In this document: in pieces, positions 17,767-27,119 of the stretch
How positions within the stretch are numbered: the stretch's first letter is position 1
How the letters are laid out: each line of letters opens with the position of its first letter
Assembly (NCBI GenBank): GCA_945271245.1
Contig: CALYPF010000005.1
Coordinates: 1-46,219 of the forward strand
From: an uncultured Enterobacteriaceae bacterium
Lineage (GTDB): Bacteria > Pseudomonadota > Gammaproteobacteria > Enterobacterales > Enterobacteriaceae
Reading direction: 5' to 3'
Length of the DNA: 46,219 nucleotides
Notes under the pieces: model-generated
What the model was told of the DNA's origin: nothing
The model's input: only the letters and a program-made list of their open reading frames with translations
Database searches by the model: none
Translations under genes and position numbers: made by a program

Positions 17767-18348
17767 TTACCTCGCAACAGCAATGGCATGCGCGGTTAAC
17801 ATTCCCTTTGCGGGCTTAAACCAGGACAGAATAGAGTGGTCTCGTAAACAGACAGTCACTCGATATACCGTCACCCACCGGTTATAGGTACTATAAGGAG
17901 ATAGCTCCTCCATTGGTACGGGAAGATCTGAAGCCGCACATCCTGGATAGTACCAAGTGTGAAGATGGCCCACTCTCTGAGCCTTATTATTCGTTTCGGC
18001 GTAATCAAATGTCATCCTCTGGAGATTTATCTTTAAATTGCCTTCATCCGTAGCATAAGGATATCCGGTATCTTTAAGAATTCGCTCTGCTATATTGCGC
18101 ATATAGCCCAGATCGTGCTGCGAACGTATATCATCTTCTATGCCATTAAAAAACTGCGTTCGTTCGCGCATTATTCCTGCCAGAGAGTATGCGATACGAT
18201 CAAGTTTCCCGATCATAGACTGTCGATAGGCTAATTCACTGGTAAAAGCGATAAACCCAGCAAGAAAAATTGCGATTAATGCAAACTCAACGGCAACGGC
18301 ACCGTCTTGCCTAGTCCATAAATTGTGAACGTTCGTATTCCTGAACAA
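17767..18348 (-). CDS. tadF: TadF, minor pseudopilin of the Tad system
   Basis: A 193-residue protein with the pseudopilin N-terminus: a short basic leader, then QDGAVAVEFALIAIFLAGFI, where Gly-Ala before a hydrophobic helix with Glu at +5 is the prepilin peptidase site. The remainder is extracytoplasmic, with two cysteines (PGCAAS, TVCLRD). The start is a TTG placed 5 bases after a strong GGAGGT ribosome site, inside the end of tadE (38-base overlap). TadE and TadF are processed by TadV in Aggregatibacter and are needed for pilus assembly. Confidence 0.85.
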   Translation of the reverse strand: MFRNTNVHNLWTRQDGAVAVEFALIAIFLAGFIAFTSELAYRQSMIGKLDRIAYSLAGIMRERTQFFNGIEDDIRSQHDLGYMRNIAERILKDTGYPYATDEGNLKINLQRMTFDYAETNNKAQRVGHLHTWYYPGCAASDLPVPMEELSPYSTYNRWVTVYRVTVCLRDHSILSWFKPAKGMLTAHAIAVAR

Positions 18349-18796
18349 AGATCACCTCCCTGGTTAATAGATTTGAAGCATAAGATCTAGGGAATGGGAA
18401 AAACATGGGTTTGTAATTATAATTTATCCAATAGCGGGCAAGGGCTGAATCCTTCGTTAAATTTTCAACACCACCGGTCTCAAACATATCCGGGATAGAA
18501 TTACTGTAGAAAATCTTCATGCTGACGGCATTGTTATAAGTTAAAAAACTCCATATAGCGCCGCCGTGCTTAAACCTGCTTCGAAAACGGTCCTCATATT
18601 TAGTTTCATAATCAGGTGCATTCTTTGCTTCTTTTGCCGCTTCTGAAACTGCAAGATCCAATACCGCAGAGATATAAGATATGCGCGCTATTTCAGCGAC
18701 AAAAAACAGCATAATAACGAAGGTAAAAATAGAGAAAACGAACTCTACCGTCGCCACGCCTCTATTATCACGGATAAACCCGAAATTGGGCTTCAT
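18311..18796 (-). CDS. tadE: TadE, minor pseudopilin of the Tad system
   Basis: A 161-residue protein with leader MKPNFGFIRDNRG followed by VATVEFVFSIFTFVIMLFFV, the TadE-type processing site (Glu at +5) and membrane helix. The rest is predicted to be periplasmic. It begins 1 base after the tadD stop codon and overlaps tadF. Its position and structure identify it, together with tadF, as the TadE/TadF pseudopilin pair. Confidence 0.88.
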   Translation of the reverse strand: MKPNFGFIRDNRGVATVEFVFSIFTFVIMLFFVAEIARISYISAVLDLAVSEAAKEAKNAPDYETKYEDRFRSRFKHGGAIWSFLTYNNAVSMKIFYSNSIPDMFETGGVENLTKDSALARYWINYNYKPMFFPFPRSYASNLLTREVIFVQEYERSQFMD

Positions 18797-18797
18797 T

Positions 18798-19538
18798 TTA
18801 TTTTACCTCATTTTTGATTGGGCCAAGTCGGCTTAATGAGTCAACCAGCTCATCCGGGTATTCACTCATATTCTCGGCCTTTACAATTTGCTGGGCATAA
18901 CGCATATCCCCAACCTTCACTAAGCCAATCACCAGGTTGCGTAACATACGATCCTGCTTTCTGCCACGCAGATACTGCGGTAATAAAACGCCGACGGCAT
19001 CCTGGTAACGCTGGTCGAGTAAATAGACCATCGCCATATTATTTAGCGCAACGTCATCCTCAATAAACAGATCGCGGGATTTCTGGAATGCCGCCGTCGC
19101 ATCAGCATATTTCCCCATCATTGCCAGCGTAATGCCCTTTAGGTTGTAAGCTTCGGCGTACTGATTATCCTTCGTCAACATCCGCTCCGTAGTGCGCAAT
19201 GCCTGAGGATAATCCCCTAACGAAATCATAATTTTGGCCTGTAGCGCATAAATATTAAGATCGGGCTGCTGCATTAGCGGCTGGAGGTAATATAGTGAGG
19301 ATTTATAATCACCGTCCTGATAGTAATAACTTGCCAGCTTGAAGCGGACTTTAGCGTCTTCTTTATTCTTAAGAAAACTGCGGTACATATTAATCAGCCC
19401 GGTATAGTTCTTAGACTTCAGATAAATATCTTCCTGAACCTCAGGATTCGTTGAATTGCTGGCGTTCTGCCCAATGCTGGAACAGGCAGTTAATGAAATA
19501 AGCGAGAGTACAACGATCGCCTTTTTAAAAAATTCCAT
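18798..19538 (-). CDS. tadD: TadD, TPR lipoprotein of the Tad system
   Basis: A 246-residue lipoprotein: signal MEFFKKAIVVLSLISLTACS with the lipobox LTAC (Cys19). Tetratricopeptide repeats fill the rest (for example KVRFKLASYYYQDGDYKSSL and YAEAYNLKGITLAMMGKYAD). TadD is an outer-membrane pilotin-like factor that helps assembly of the secretin RcpA. It overlaps tadC by 14 bases. Confidence 0.9.
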   Translation of the reverse strand: MEFFKKAIVVLSLISLTACSSIGQNASNSTNPEVQEDIYLKSKNYTGLINMYRSFLKNKEDAKVRFKLASYYYQDGDYKSSLYYLQPLMQQPDLNIYALQAKIMISLGDYPQALRTTERMLTKDNQYAEAYNLKGITLAMMGKYADATAAFQKSRDLFIEDDVALNNMAMVYLLDQRYQDAVGVLLPQYLRGRKQDRMLRNLVIGLVKVGDMRYAQQIVKAENMSEYPDELVDSLSRLGPIKNEVK

Positions 19539-20358
19539 TTTTTATAATCCTCAAAATCCCTGGTGCGGTAATCAATACTGTGATGGGGAACATAATAAAA
19601 AGTATCAAAGGGATACTCATTTTGGCTGACAGTTTCCCAATTTTCTCTTCCATATTTAATAATTGCAGTTCACGGATATCCTGCGATAACTGAAGTAAGT
19701 TGTCATAAAGCGAGGTTCCGTAGTGAACGCTTTGCTGCAGGTTAGAGCAAAACATCTTCATTTCTGCTAAATCGATTGACTCATAAAGCTCGGTAAGCGC
19801 ATCCTCCATTCCGGATACTTCCGCTTTCCGGGCCACCAGGTCCATAATCGACGCCAGGCTCTTGTCCATATGGCCGAACCGCTGGGCTACATATTTAATT
19901 GCGCTTTCAACCGTCATCCCGGTTTGAATACAAACGGCGACTAGCTCAATAAAGTAGGGAAGCGTGTCACCAATGCTGCGCATTCCTTTCTTAATATTGA
20001 TGCTAATAAGAATTGATGGGATAACAATCACCCCAATAAAGATGAGCACTGTCACCATCAGACAGTCCTGGTAGCTCAATCCAATCACGTTTAAAGAAGT
20101 CAGTAGAAAAATCGGCGCCGCAATACAGGCCACTAACTTAATTTTGGTGGTCAGATCGTCATCTATTTTTTTGATAAAGGTTAACGTTGGGCTACCTTCG
20201 ATGATGATTGTCGGAATATCAATCGGCGCTCCATCTTTTACCTTACGCTGAGTGGTATGAGAGTTTAAGATGCTGTCGACGCGATTAGACGATACCGACT
20301 TTTTCAGGCCAAAAATAAAGAAGATAGCGCCAGTAAATAACATCGCCATATAAATCAT
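19525..20358 (-). CDS. tadC: TadC, inner-membrane platform protein
   Basis: A 277-residue GspF-type (T2SSF) membrane protein. One N-terminal helix, two central helices (about 90-125) and a C-terminal hydrophobic segment flank the cytoplasmic region FIELVAVCIQTGMTVESAIK, which is the conserved T2SSF core. It forms the platform with TadB on which the ATPase TadA acts. Its ATG lies within the tadB stop (4-base overlap). Confidence 0.9.
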   Translation of the reverse strand: MIYMAMLFTGAIFFIFGLKKSVSSNRVDSILNSHTTQRKVKDGAPIDIPTIIIEGSPTLTFIKKIDDDLTTKIKLVACIAAPIFLLTSLNVIGLSYQDCLMVTVLIFIGVIVIPSILISINIKKGMRSIGDTLPYFIELVAVCIQTGMTVESAIKYVAQRFGHMDKSLASIMDLVARKAEVSGMEDALTELYESIDLAEMKMFCSNLQQSVHYGTSLYDNLLQLSQDIRELQLLNMEEKIGKLSAKMSIPLILFIMFPITVLITAPGILRIIKNGIF

Positions 20359-21218
20359 GTCGCTCTCCTTACCAGAAGATTGATAATCATGATACCGATC
20401 ACTTCACTGGCAATGACATAGTAGAGTATGATGCGCCCCGTCCCATCCGTCATGATGAAATTAAAGTTTTCTGGGCTCAGATATTTCATACCAATGAAAA
20501 ACAAAATGGGTATCGCCGCGACGATTTTTGCCGAGGCCCTGGCCTCTGACGTCATCGCTTTTTTGCGCCGCTCCAGCGTTTTATTGACGTTGATAATCCG
20601 AGACAGGCGATTAATCAGTAAACGTAACTGACCGCCCCGCTGCATGCTCACCAACATAACGACGAAGAAAAAATAGAAATCTCTGAAACAAAAAGCCCGC
20701 CACGCATCAATAAACACGCGTTCCGGGTCTTCGCCAAGGTTAAGTCTTCGGTTAATCATGTTAAACAGAGACCCCATTTCTCCCTCAACGTTTTCACCAC
20801 AGCGCGCCAGCGCCTGATTAATACTGCTGCCGGCCGCCACCGCAGAGTTAACAACGCCCAGAACTTCAGGGAATTTTTCGTCAAATACCTTCCTGTGCAG
20901 CGATCTGCCAAGGCGAATTTGACCGATAAAAAGCGCTGCGCAGATTGTAGGAAGAAAAAATAGAAACGGAAACTGCAGCCAATAGCTATTGATAGTTAAT
21001 GAGAAGAAAACCAGGCCTAATGAGATCATATATCCATTGAGTACGCCGTAGTTTTTGGCTGAGTATTGTTTCCACTCATTGATAATATTACTCATTGACG
21101 ACTGGAGTAGCACCGGCCGCTGCGGTGACTGCCCGGAGAGTACTTTATTCAGTCTGCGATTTTTCAGGTAGCTCCATGCCAGGATTGCGATACCTAACAT
21201 TGCAATAACGATATACAT
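20355..21218 (-). CDS. tadB: TadB, inner-membrane platform protein
   Basis: A 287-residue paralogue of TadC with a T2SSF domain. There are membrane helices near the N-terminus, at about 65-100 and at the C-terminus. The conserved core is FPEVLGVVNSAVAAGSSINQ ... FFFVVMLVSMQRGGQLRLLI. It is the partner of TadC in the pilus platform. The gene starts 4 bases after tadA. Confidence 0.9.
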   Translation of the reverse strand: MYIVIAMLGIAILAWSYLKNRRLNKVLSGQSPQRPVLLQSSMSNIINEWKQYSAKNYGVLNGYMISLGLVFFSLTINSYWLQFPFLFFLPTICAALFIGQIRLGRSLHRKVFDEKFPEVLGVVNSAVAAGSSINQALARCGENVEGEMGSLFNMINRRLNLGEDPERVFIDAWRAFCFRDFYFFFVVMLVSMQRGGQLRLLINRLSRIINVNKTLERRKKAMTSEARASAKIVAAIPILFFIGMKYLSPENFNFIMTDGTGRIILYYVIASEVIGIMIINLLVRRAT

Positions 21219-21222
21219 GGCA

Positions 21223-22503
21223 TTAACTCATATTAAATATTTGTTTTAATTCTTTAGAGAGATTAAACAGAGCAGCATTCTTCATCACCGCAGAGCGAAC
21301 TAACAATCCATGGTTGATGAACTCTCCCTGAATTTTTCCGTCAGCGTCGCGCTCGTCTTCACCTGAAAATGAGAAGATATCCTGAAGAATAATTTTATCG
21401 CCTTCAATTCCCATAATTTCACTGATATTCATCACTTTCCTGGAACCGTCATTTAAGCGAGAAGCCTGAATAATTAAGTTAATTGCTGAGGCGATATTGC
21501 GGCGAATCGATTCGATGGGAATTCCCATACCTGCCATCATCACCATATTTTCAAGGCGCGCCACCGCATCTCGCGGTGAGTTGGCGTGTAATGTCGACAT
21601 AGAACCATCGTGGCCGGTGTTCATCGCCTGGAGCATTTCAAATGCTTCTTCGCCACGGCACTCCCCCACAATTATGCGATCGGGTCGCATCCTGAGTGAG
21701 TTGATTAATAGTGCACGCATAGGAATTTTACCGGTATTTTCCACACCGGCCATGCGCGTTTCCATACGCAGTACATGAGGCTGCATCAGCCTGAGTTCTG
21801 CTGCATCCTCCATAGTGATGATACGTTCATTCTCATCAATAAATTCAGAAATCGCATTTAGCAGCGTGGTTTTACCTGAACCGGTACCGCCGGAAATAAT
21901 GATATTCGCGCGGCAGCGTGCGGCAATGACAATAAAATCCGCCATTGCGTTACTCATAGCGCCTTTATCGATTAAATCCTGCAGCCCCATATTACGTTTA
22001 GAGAATTTACGAATGGAAATAGCCGTACCATCCAGTGAGATAGGCTGAATAGCGACATTAAGACGGCTGCCGTCTTCCAGACGAGCATCAACCAGCGGCT
22101 GGCCGTCGTCAAGGCGACGCCCAACTTTTTGCACCAGTCGGCGCGCGATATCCGTAAGCTGTACGTTATCAATAAACTGTTTATCGGTTCTTTCCAGCTT
22201 ACCAAAGCGCTCAATAAAGATTTTCTCCGGCCCATTCACAAGGATATCGGATACGGTCTCATCTTCGATTAGCGCCTGCAGTGGGCCAAAACCCATAATT
22301 TCATCGGCCATAATATTGGCCATTTCACGCTGGTCCTGCGCGGATAAATAAACGTTTTCTTTCTCAATAGCTCGCTCAACGATATTGCTAATTTCCGTAA
22401 CCAGTAGAGCTTTATCGTCGATCAGTTTTTCAATCTTTTCTATTTCAATATTTTTTAATATGCTTTCGCGTAATGATTTTTGCAGATCCTTATTGATGCT
22501 CAT
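21223..22503 (-). CDS. tadA: TadA, pilus assembly/secretion ATPase
   Basis: A 426-residue member of the CpaF/VirB11 branch of secretion ATPases, hexameric on the cytoplasmic side of the platform. All boxes are present: Walker A GGTGSGKTT (205-213), Asp box TMEDAAEL (about 230), Walker B region RPDRIIVGECRGEEA (273-287) and His box GHDGSMSTLHA (298-308). It powers Flp pilus extrusion. Length and motifs are normal for the family. It follows tadZ after 4 bases. Confidence 0.95.
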   Translation of the reverse strand: MSINKDLQKSLRESILKNIEIEKIEKLIDDKALLVTEISNIVERAIEKENVYLSAQDQREMANIMADEIMGFGPLQALIEDETVSDILVNGPEKIFIERFGKLERTDKQFIDNVQLTDIARRLVQKVGRRLDDGQPLVDARLEDGSRLNVAIQPISLDGTAISIRKFSKRNMGLQDLIDKGAMSNAMADFIVIAARCRANIIISGGTGSGKTTLLNAISEFIDENERIITMEDAAELRLMQPHVLRMETRMAGVENTGKIPMRALLINSLRMRPDRIIVGECRGEEAFEMLQAMNTGHDGSMSTLHANSPRDAVARLENMVMMAGMGIPIESIRRNIASAINLIIQASRLNDGSRKVMNISEIMGIEGDKIILQDIFSFSGEDERDADGKIQGEFINHGLLVRSAVMKNAALFNLSKELKQIFNMS

Positions 22504-22507
22504 AACG

Positions 22508-23620
22508 CTATTTCCTTATTAGAGTTTTCAGGAATGCAAATTTCTCTGGCGCTACATCAATACCCAAGATCTTTTTCGTTAATGCATCAATTCCTTTTTG
22601 CATCGCACTCAGGGTGGGGCCTTTAACGGAGACTTTTTCCAGCCCACCGCGAACATAAGGCAATTCAACATCGAAGGGGCGCCCTAAAACTCTTTCTAAA
22701 TCGGTTACCACAATATCGCTATGCTTGTAGGGATGCAGATCGTTAAAGCAAACAAAAACCCGCCGCGTAATTCGGTTGATTTTGTGCAACACCTCAACCT
22801 GTTCCAACATCATTTTTGCCACCCGCACGGATGCATAACTGCGGTTAACTACTAAAATAATGCACAGCGATTCTTCGACCAGCGAACGCATCATCTCTTT
22901 GGAAATAGACTGGATTGCCTGTTCAAAAACGATAAACTCGAAGCGTTGATGGACCTCTTCCGTTAACTCAGAATGGAGTGTCGGTGAAGTAGAGCAAGCA
23001 TCTAGGTTTTTTCTTACCGGCGTAAATTCCTGCAGCATTTTTTTGCCAAGAATAAAATCCAGATCTTCAGACCCTCGGTCACCAGAGACAAGTAAGGTCG
23101 ATGCGTTGCGTTCATCAACGATATGGTTTGCAATATGATAGGCCAGTAACGTATTTCCAACACCCCCCTTGCACCCTAATACGGCAATAGAGATTGCATT
23201 TTTCTTACGAGTAGAATGTTCGGATTTATCGCTTACGGCCGCCTGTACAATAAGTCCTTTCTGAGCAGAAGAATTAAAATAACTAATATTATAGTCAGCA
23301 AACTGCTGCGCCAGAGAAATAGAGTCGCTATTCCCTACCAGACAAAACCATACGCCACCCGGAAGTTTAATTTGCAGGGACTGCACGATGTTATCCACAT
23401 CCGTTCGGCTCCCGACATCGATTATCGCCCCCTTCATATCGTCCGGGGTTTGAAACGCACCACTGGCCAGGACATCTGTATCAATACCGCTGACCTTCGT
23501 CATCCCCGCTAATCGCAATTCGCTGACAAGTTCCTCCGCTAAAGAGGTCGACAGCGAAAAGACATACAGCGCATCTTCTTCTTTTTTGCTTTTATTATCA
23601 TTCTTAGAGAACAGCAACAT
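22508..23620 (-). CDS. tadZ: TadZ/CpaE, pilus localisation protein with atypical P-loop
   Basis: A 370-residue protein with an N-terminal receiver-like domain (about 16-130) and a C-terminal ParA/MinD-type ATPase domain. TadZ places the Tad machine at a cell pole. The deviant Walker A reads GCKGGVGNT (149-157): the first Lys is kept but the catalytic Lys before Thr is Asn. Such changes are found in other TadZ proteins and suggest weak or no ATP hydrolysis. It begins 15 bases after the rcpB stop codon. Confidence 0.87.
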   Translation of the reverse strand: MLLFSKNDNKSKKEEDALYVFSLSTSLAEELVSELRLAGMTKVSGIDTDVLASGAFQTPDDMKGAIIDVGSRTDVDNIVQSLQIKLPGGVWFCLVGNSDSISLAQQFADYNISYFNSSAQKGLIVQAAVSDKSEHSTRKKNAISIAVLGCKGGVGNTLLAYHIANHIVDERNASTLLVSGDRGSEDLDFILGKKMLQEFTPVRKNLDACSTSPTLHSELTEEVHQRFEFIVFEQAIQSISKEMMRSLVEESLCIILVVNRSYASVRVAKMMLEQVEVLHKINRITRRVFVCFNDLHPYKHSDIVVTDLERVLGRPFDVELPYVRGGLEKVSVKGPTLSAMQKGIDALTKKILGIDVAPEKFAFLKTLIRK

Positions 23621-23635
23621 TTAGCCTACGCCTCT

Positions 23636-24106
23636 TTATAACTGATAGGAAAACGGATTAACCAGGCTATTTTCCAGCGTAGTACGCTCCGCACAGCCAT
23701 AATCGTTTTTAACATGATCTTTATAATTCAGAGTGCGGCCTTTACATTCCGACGAGCGACGAATGACATTATGTAAATAGACTTTAATGCCTCGATAGCT
23801 GTTATTTGTAAAACCGCCTTTCTCCTGCTTAAAGATAATCTGGTATGGTGTCATCCCTCTTTGTATCAGTTGATTACGCAGTTTCTTAGCTGTGTCCGTA
23901 TATTTCTCATTGTTCCAGTATACGTACAGCTCACCGCCAAATTTTGCGCCAGCATCATTGATAATTTTCCCTGCTACTACCTCAACCGAAACTACGTCCG
24001 TGGCTTCAAGACTATACTGCCTGATGTCCTGAAAGCTTGCCGCCGCGCTGGCGCAATAGAAAAATATGCCAGCAAGCAAGAACAAAAAGTTATTTACCGT
24101 TTTCAT
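23636..24106 (-). CDS. rcpB: RcpB-like outer-membrane/periplasmic Tad protein
   Basis: A 156-residue exported protein (signal MKTVNNFLFLLAGIFFYCAS ending SAAAS). The fold is not obvious from sequence. Two cysteines (ECKG, GCAE) could form a disulphide. It is named by position: between the secretin rcpA, which it overlaps by 4 bases, and tadZ, where RcpB lies in Aggregatibacter and CpaD in alphaproteobacteria. RcpB is thought to gate or stabilise the secretin pore. The sequence itself gives little proof, so the symbol is tentative. Confidence 0.6.
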   Translation of the reverse strand: MKTVNNFLFLLAGIFFYCASAAASFQDIRQYSLEATDVVSVEVVAGKIINDAGAKFGGELYVYWNNEKYTDTAKKLRNQLIQRGMTPYQIIFKQEKGGFTNNSYRGIKVYLHNVIRRSSECKGRTLNYKDHVKNDYGCAERTTLENSLVNPFSYQL

Positions 24107-25438
24107 TTAATAAAACCTCCCTGTTCAATAAAGTTAACGGCTCTCTCTTTATCTCTGCTGCCGGTAATACCGTCTATATTGAACAGGCGGGCCCAGGTGG
24201 ATGTTGCGCGATATTCCGGATACACCACGTCCCTTTGCGTAATAGGTTTCACCAAATGTACCGTGGCAATCACCACCAGTTCAGTATTCTTCTTCTTTGT
24301 TGCCGAGTTTCTGAACAAAGCCCCGAGGATAGGGATGTCGCCAATAAATGGAATACGTGATAACAGCTCCTGCTCATTTTTATTTATTAAGCCGCCCAAT
24401 AAGAAGCTCTCACCATCGGCCAGATCGACGGTAGTTTTAGCTCGCCGGACCTGAATTGTAGGAAAGCTGCTATTGCCCTCCACTGACTTATCTAAATTAC
24501 TCACTTCCTGGCCCAGGATAATACGAATTTTCTTGTTGCTATTAACCTTCGCGCCGATATTTAACTTAATGCCGTACTCTTTATAAGATATCGTACTACC
24601 GTTTATATTGGAGGTGACAATTGGCACCTCTCCGCCCACTAAAAACTCTGCGGTTTCACCGGAAAGTACGGATAAATTAGGTTCCGCCAGGATGTGAGCT
24701 ACCGATTCATTGCCGATAGCATGAATCAAATTAGTTATTGAACCCGCGTTAAATTTCACCAGTCGGAATAGTCCAGGTGCAATGTCACCCCCACTGCTAA
24801 TATTGCTCCAATCGACCCCAATGTTCTCAGTGAACTCCCTGGTAACCTCAACGACAGAAAGTTTTACGTTCACCTGATTAGTAATGGGCAACTGTAGCTT
24901 ATTAATTACCCCTTCATAATAGGTTTGGCTAAGCCAGGGCAGTTTCTCATCATCAGAATCCGAATCTTTGCCTTTAGATTTAACTTTACGGGTATATTCT
25001 TTAGCCTTTGCGCCAACACCCACGCCCACGATTTGATAAATCTGGTCTTTATCTTCTTCTTTAGCGACGGTACCTGAAATGATATAAGTCTCGCCCACCT
25101 TTTGGATAGCGACGTTGCTGTCCGGGAACTGTTCTGATATTTGCTTATTAACATGTCCTAATACCGGATCGACAATAATAATACTTTTTAAAACCTGCTC
25201 GCCCGCCTTATTGAAGGCCGCGATTTCAGACCGGCCTTTGCTTTTAGCATAGATAACCATGCTTTTGTCGCCAATAATCTCATAGTCCACCACAGCCTGA
25301 GCGGAGACAAATACCGTATCGACGTTCTCCTGAAACTGAACGACCTTACTGTCTCCCGGCTGAAGCCAGATTTCTGCGGCCAGAGCAGTAAGAGCTAGCC
25401 AGCAGCGATAATGCCAGCAATGCAATTCTTTTTATCAT
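24103..25438 (-). pseudogene. rcpA: rcpA, Tad pilus secretin, with an apparent frameshift in the signal peptide
   Basis: A CpaC/RcpA-type secretin forming the outer-membrane channel of the Flp pilus. The mature part has the N-terminal domain with VVDYEIIGDKSMVIYAKSKG, a BON-like segment, and the secretin domain (AEPNLSVLSGETAEFLVGGE, VDLADGESFLLGGLI). The ATG with a strong GGGGAG site at 25436-25438 opens a frame MIKRIALLALSLLASS that does not continue into the mature protein. Dropping one T of the minus-strand pair at 25390-25391 joins it to TALAAEIW, a perfect signal peptide ending ALA. As written, only a poor TTG start (25423-25425) precedes the mature frame, with no signal sequence. The gene is inactive unless this is a sequencing error or a shift during translation. 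Confidence 0.85.
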
Positions 25439-25489
25439 CAGGAAATCTCCCCAATACGCAGAGCGTTCAGATACATGAAAGTTGTTATT

Positions 25490-26365
25490 TTATTTTTCAT
25501 TTCCATTGCTATTACCATTACTATTACCGCGCAGCTCCTTAATGGCCTTAAACTGAGGTAATACTTCATCTTGATGAATATCTTCCCTCAGATAATCTTC
25601 TGCTTTCACTTCCGGTGTGATAACAATGTCCCCGATATTTTCAATAGTCTTAATCTCAACGAACTGTTTATTATTCAACCTAACTGCAACATTACCGACT
25701 ATAGGTTCTTTATTAGACCAACTCGATTTTTCATTGGTTTTTTCTTTATCAAGCTTAGAGACATCCATCACAACGACATTATTAAAAATACGTTTCAGGA
25801 AATATTTATTATCTTCATTTTTTTGCGATCCAGGCGGTGTTCCATCAGATGAAACCTCCGGTGTTGATGAAACCACTTTTTCTTTCTTAATGGCTCTTAA
25901 ATAAATAGCAACTCTAGATCCTGCAGTTAATGAGGTCAGAAGATATTCATCACTACCTTTTCTAATTGGCACTCCATATAGCGAATATTCGCTATTAAGG
26001 CCATGCTTTAAATAGCCAGGTGTACCGGGTTTTTCCAGCACGGCAGGCAAAATGGCTTCCCCTTGTGCTACTTTAGTGCGAATCAAAAATCCTGACAAAT
26101 CGCTGCCTAATGCAGAAAGATCTTTCGCATCTTTATAATCTCCATTATCAACCGTAACCGTCTGGGATTTAATCACATATGAATTACTGTTAATAATATC
26201 CCCTGGATACAAATCGTTAACCGCTTCAGCATAAATAATACTTTTTGATATACTTTGAGGTGCAGCTTTAGCCACAGCCCCATCCCCAGACTTTTGTCTA
26301 ATAATGCCGACAATGCCTACCGCAATTATTACCACTGATAAGATCAGTATAATCCGTTGATTCAT
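25490..26365 (-). CDS. rcpC: RcpC/CpaB, Tad pilus assembly protein
   Basis: A 291-residue CpaB/RcpC-type protein with one N-terminal membrane anchor (MNQRIILILSVVIIAVGIVG) and a periplasmic part with a SAF-like domain near the start (YAEAVNDLYPGDIINSNSYV). It assists secretin and pilus assembly and is related to flagellar FlgA-type chaperones. The start is the ATG at 26363-26365 with AGGAAG 6 bases upstream; a TTG two codons earlier is less likely. The C-terminus has the low-complexity tail GNSNGNSNGNEK. Confidence 0.87.
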   Translation of the reverse strand: MNQRIILILSVVIIAVGIVGIIRQKSGDGAVAKAAPQSISKSIIYAEAVNDLYPGDIINSNSYVIKSQTVTVDNGDYKDAKDLSALGSDLSGFLIRTKVAQGEAILPAVLEKPGTPGYLKHGLNSEYSLYGVPIRKGSDEYLLTSLTAGSRVAIYLRAIKKEKVVSSTPEVSSDGTPPGSQKNEDNKYFLKRIFNNVVVMDVSKLDKEKTNEKSSWSNKEPIVGNVAVRLNNKQFVEIKTIENIGDIVITPEVKAEDYLREDIHQDEVLPQFKAIKELRGNSNGNSNGNEK

Positions 26366-26378
26366 TATCAACTTCCTG

Positions 26379-26804
26379 TCACAGTAAAATTAAATGAAAA
26401 AAATAAGATAACGAGATTGCGACGCCGTAAGGCACGCCAAATTTTTTAATTTTCTCTCTGTAAAAAATAAGGCCAAAAAAAACGATGGCAACGCCAAATA
26501 CCGTTGTCATAAACAGAAAAGAAAAAAATAGGTTAGCAGGAATCATCAGGCTCAGGCAGCAGAACAGCTTAACATCACCGGCACCCATAACGCGAAGATG
26601 AAAAAGCGCATAGCCAACAATGAACGAAATAAGGGCGGGAACGAGACTAATGCTCTGGTTTACCGCACAGTAAACCAGAGCAAGAGAAAGAATAACAATG
26701 ACTTTGCTGTTTTTAATCGTGCGATGATAAATATCATCAAAGCATACAGACAGGCATATTAAAGCTATCACTAACAGCGTAACAATCTTTAGATAACTTT
26801 CCAT
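26379..26804 (-). CDS. tadV: TadV/CpaA, prepilin peptidase
   Basis: A 141-residue A24-family aspartic peptidase of the inner membrane that cleaves prepilin Flp and the pseudopilins TadE and TadF. The catalytic aspartates are in CFDDIYHRTIKN (Asp23 or Asp24) and GAGDVKLF (Asp77), the family's GxGD motif. The start is the ATG at 26802-26804 with a GGAG/AAGG ribosome site; the frame is open 15 codons further but that extension is unlikely. The large N-terminal methylase domain of type IV pilus peptidases is absent, as normal for TadV. Confidence 0.93.
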   Translation of the reverse strand: MESYLKIVTLLVIALICLSVCFDDIYHRTIKNSKVIVILSLALVYCAVNQSISLVPALISFIVGYALFHLRVMGAGDVKLFCCLSLMIPANLFFSFLFMTTVFGVAIVFFGLIFYREKIKKFGVPYGVAISLSYFFHLILL

Positions 26805-26828
26805 GTCACCTTCTCCATAAAAACACCT

Positions 26829-26865
26829 GAGTGCTGCCAGGAAATCCACTTTCCTAACAGCACTC
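26829..26865 (-). promoter_or_regulatory. Hairpin between flp and tadV
   Basis: A long stem: GAGTGCTG pairs with CAGCACTC and, past a 2-base internal bulge, AGGAAA pairs with TTTCCT around a 5-base loop. On the minus strand it lies 20 bases after the flp stop codon and is followed by AGGTGTTTTTATGG. It likely acts as a leaky terminator or 3' stabiliser, giving high flp mRNA and lower expression of the assembly genes. Confidence 0.75.
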
Positions 26866-26885
26866 TGGTAAAAACTACTCTCTTA

Positions 26886-27119
26886 TCATGACTTCGCTGA
26901 TACGGTAACGCTCTGAATGGCAGCAGCGATTGCCTCAAACGTATCATTTAATGCTCCCAGGAAGCCTTTGTCCTGGTTACCCAGAACGGCTGCCAGCAGC
27001 GTCGCCATCGCAACAGCGATCAGCGCATATTCAATAGCAGTTACGCCATCTTGATTATTTTTGAAAGTACCCAGACGGCATTTAGCATATTCGTAGCAAT
27101 TAGAAATAACGTTTAGCAT
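26886..27119 (-). CDS. flp: Flp, major prepilin of the Tad (type IVc) pilus
   Basis: A 77-residue Flp/Fap-type prepilin. A 26-residue leader ends in NNQDG. Cleavage after Gly would give VTAIEYALIAVAMATLLAAV, with the Glu-Tyr pair at +5/+6 that defines Flp pilins and a hydrophobic helix for pilus packing. The mature pilin is about 50 residues. I chose the ATG at 27117-27119, which gives a normal leader length. It is the first gene of the Tad operon. Only one flp copy is present. Confidence 0.92.
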   Translation of the reverse strand: MLNVISNCYEYAKCRLGTFKNNQDGVTAIEYALIAVAMATLLAAVLGNQDKGFLGALNDTFEAIAAAIQSVTVSAKS

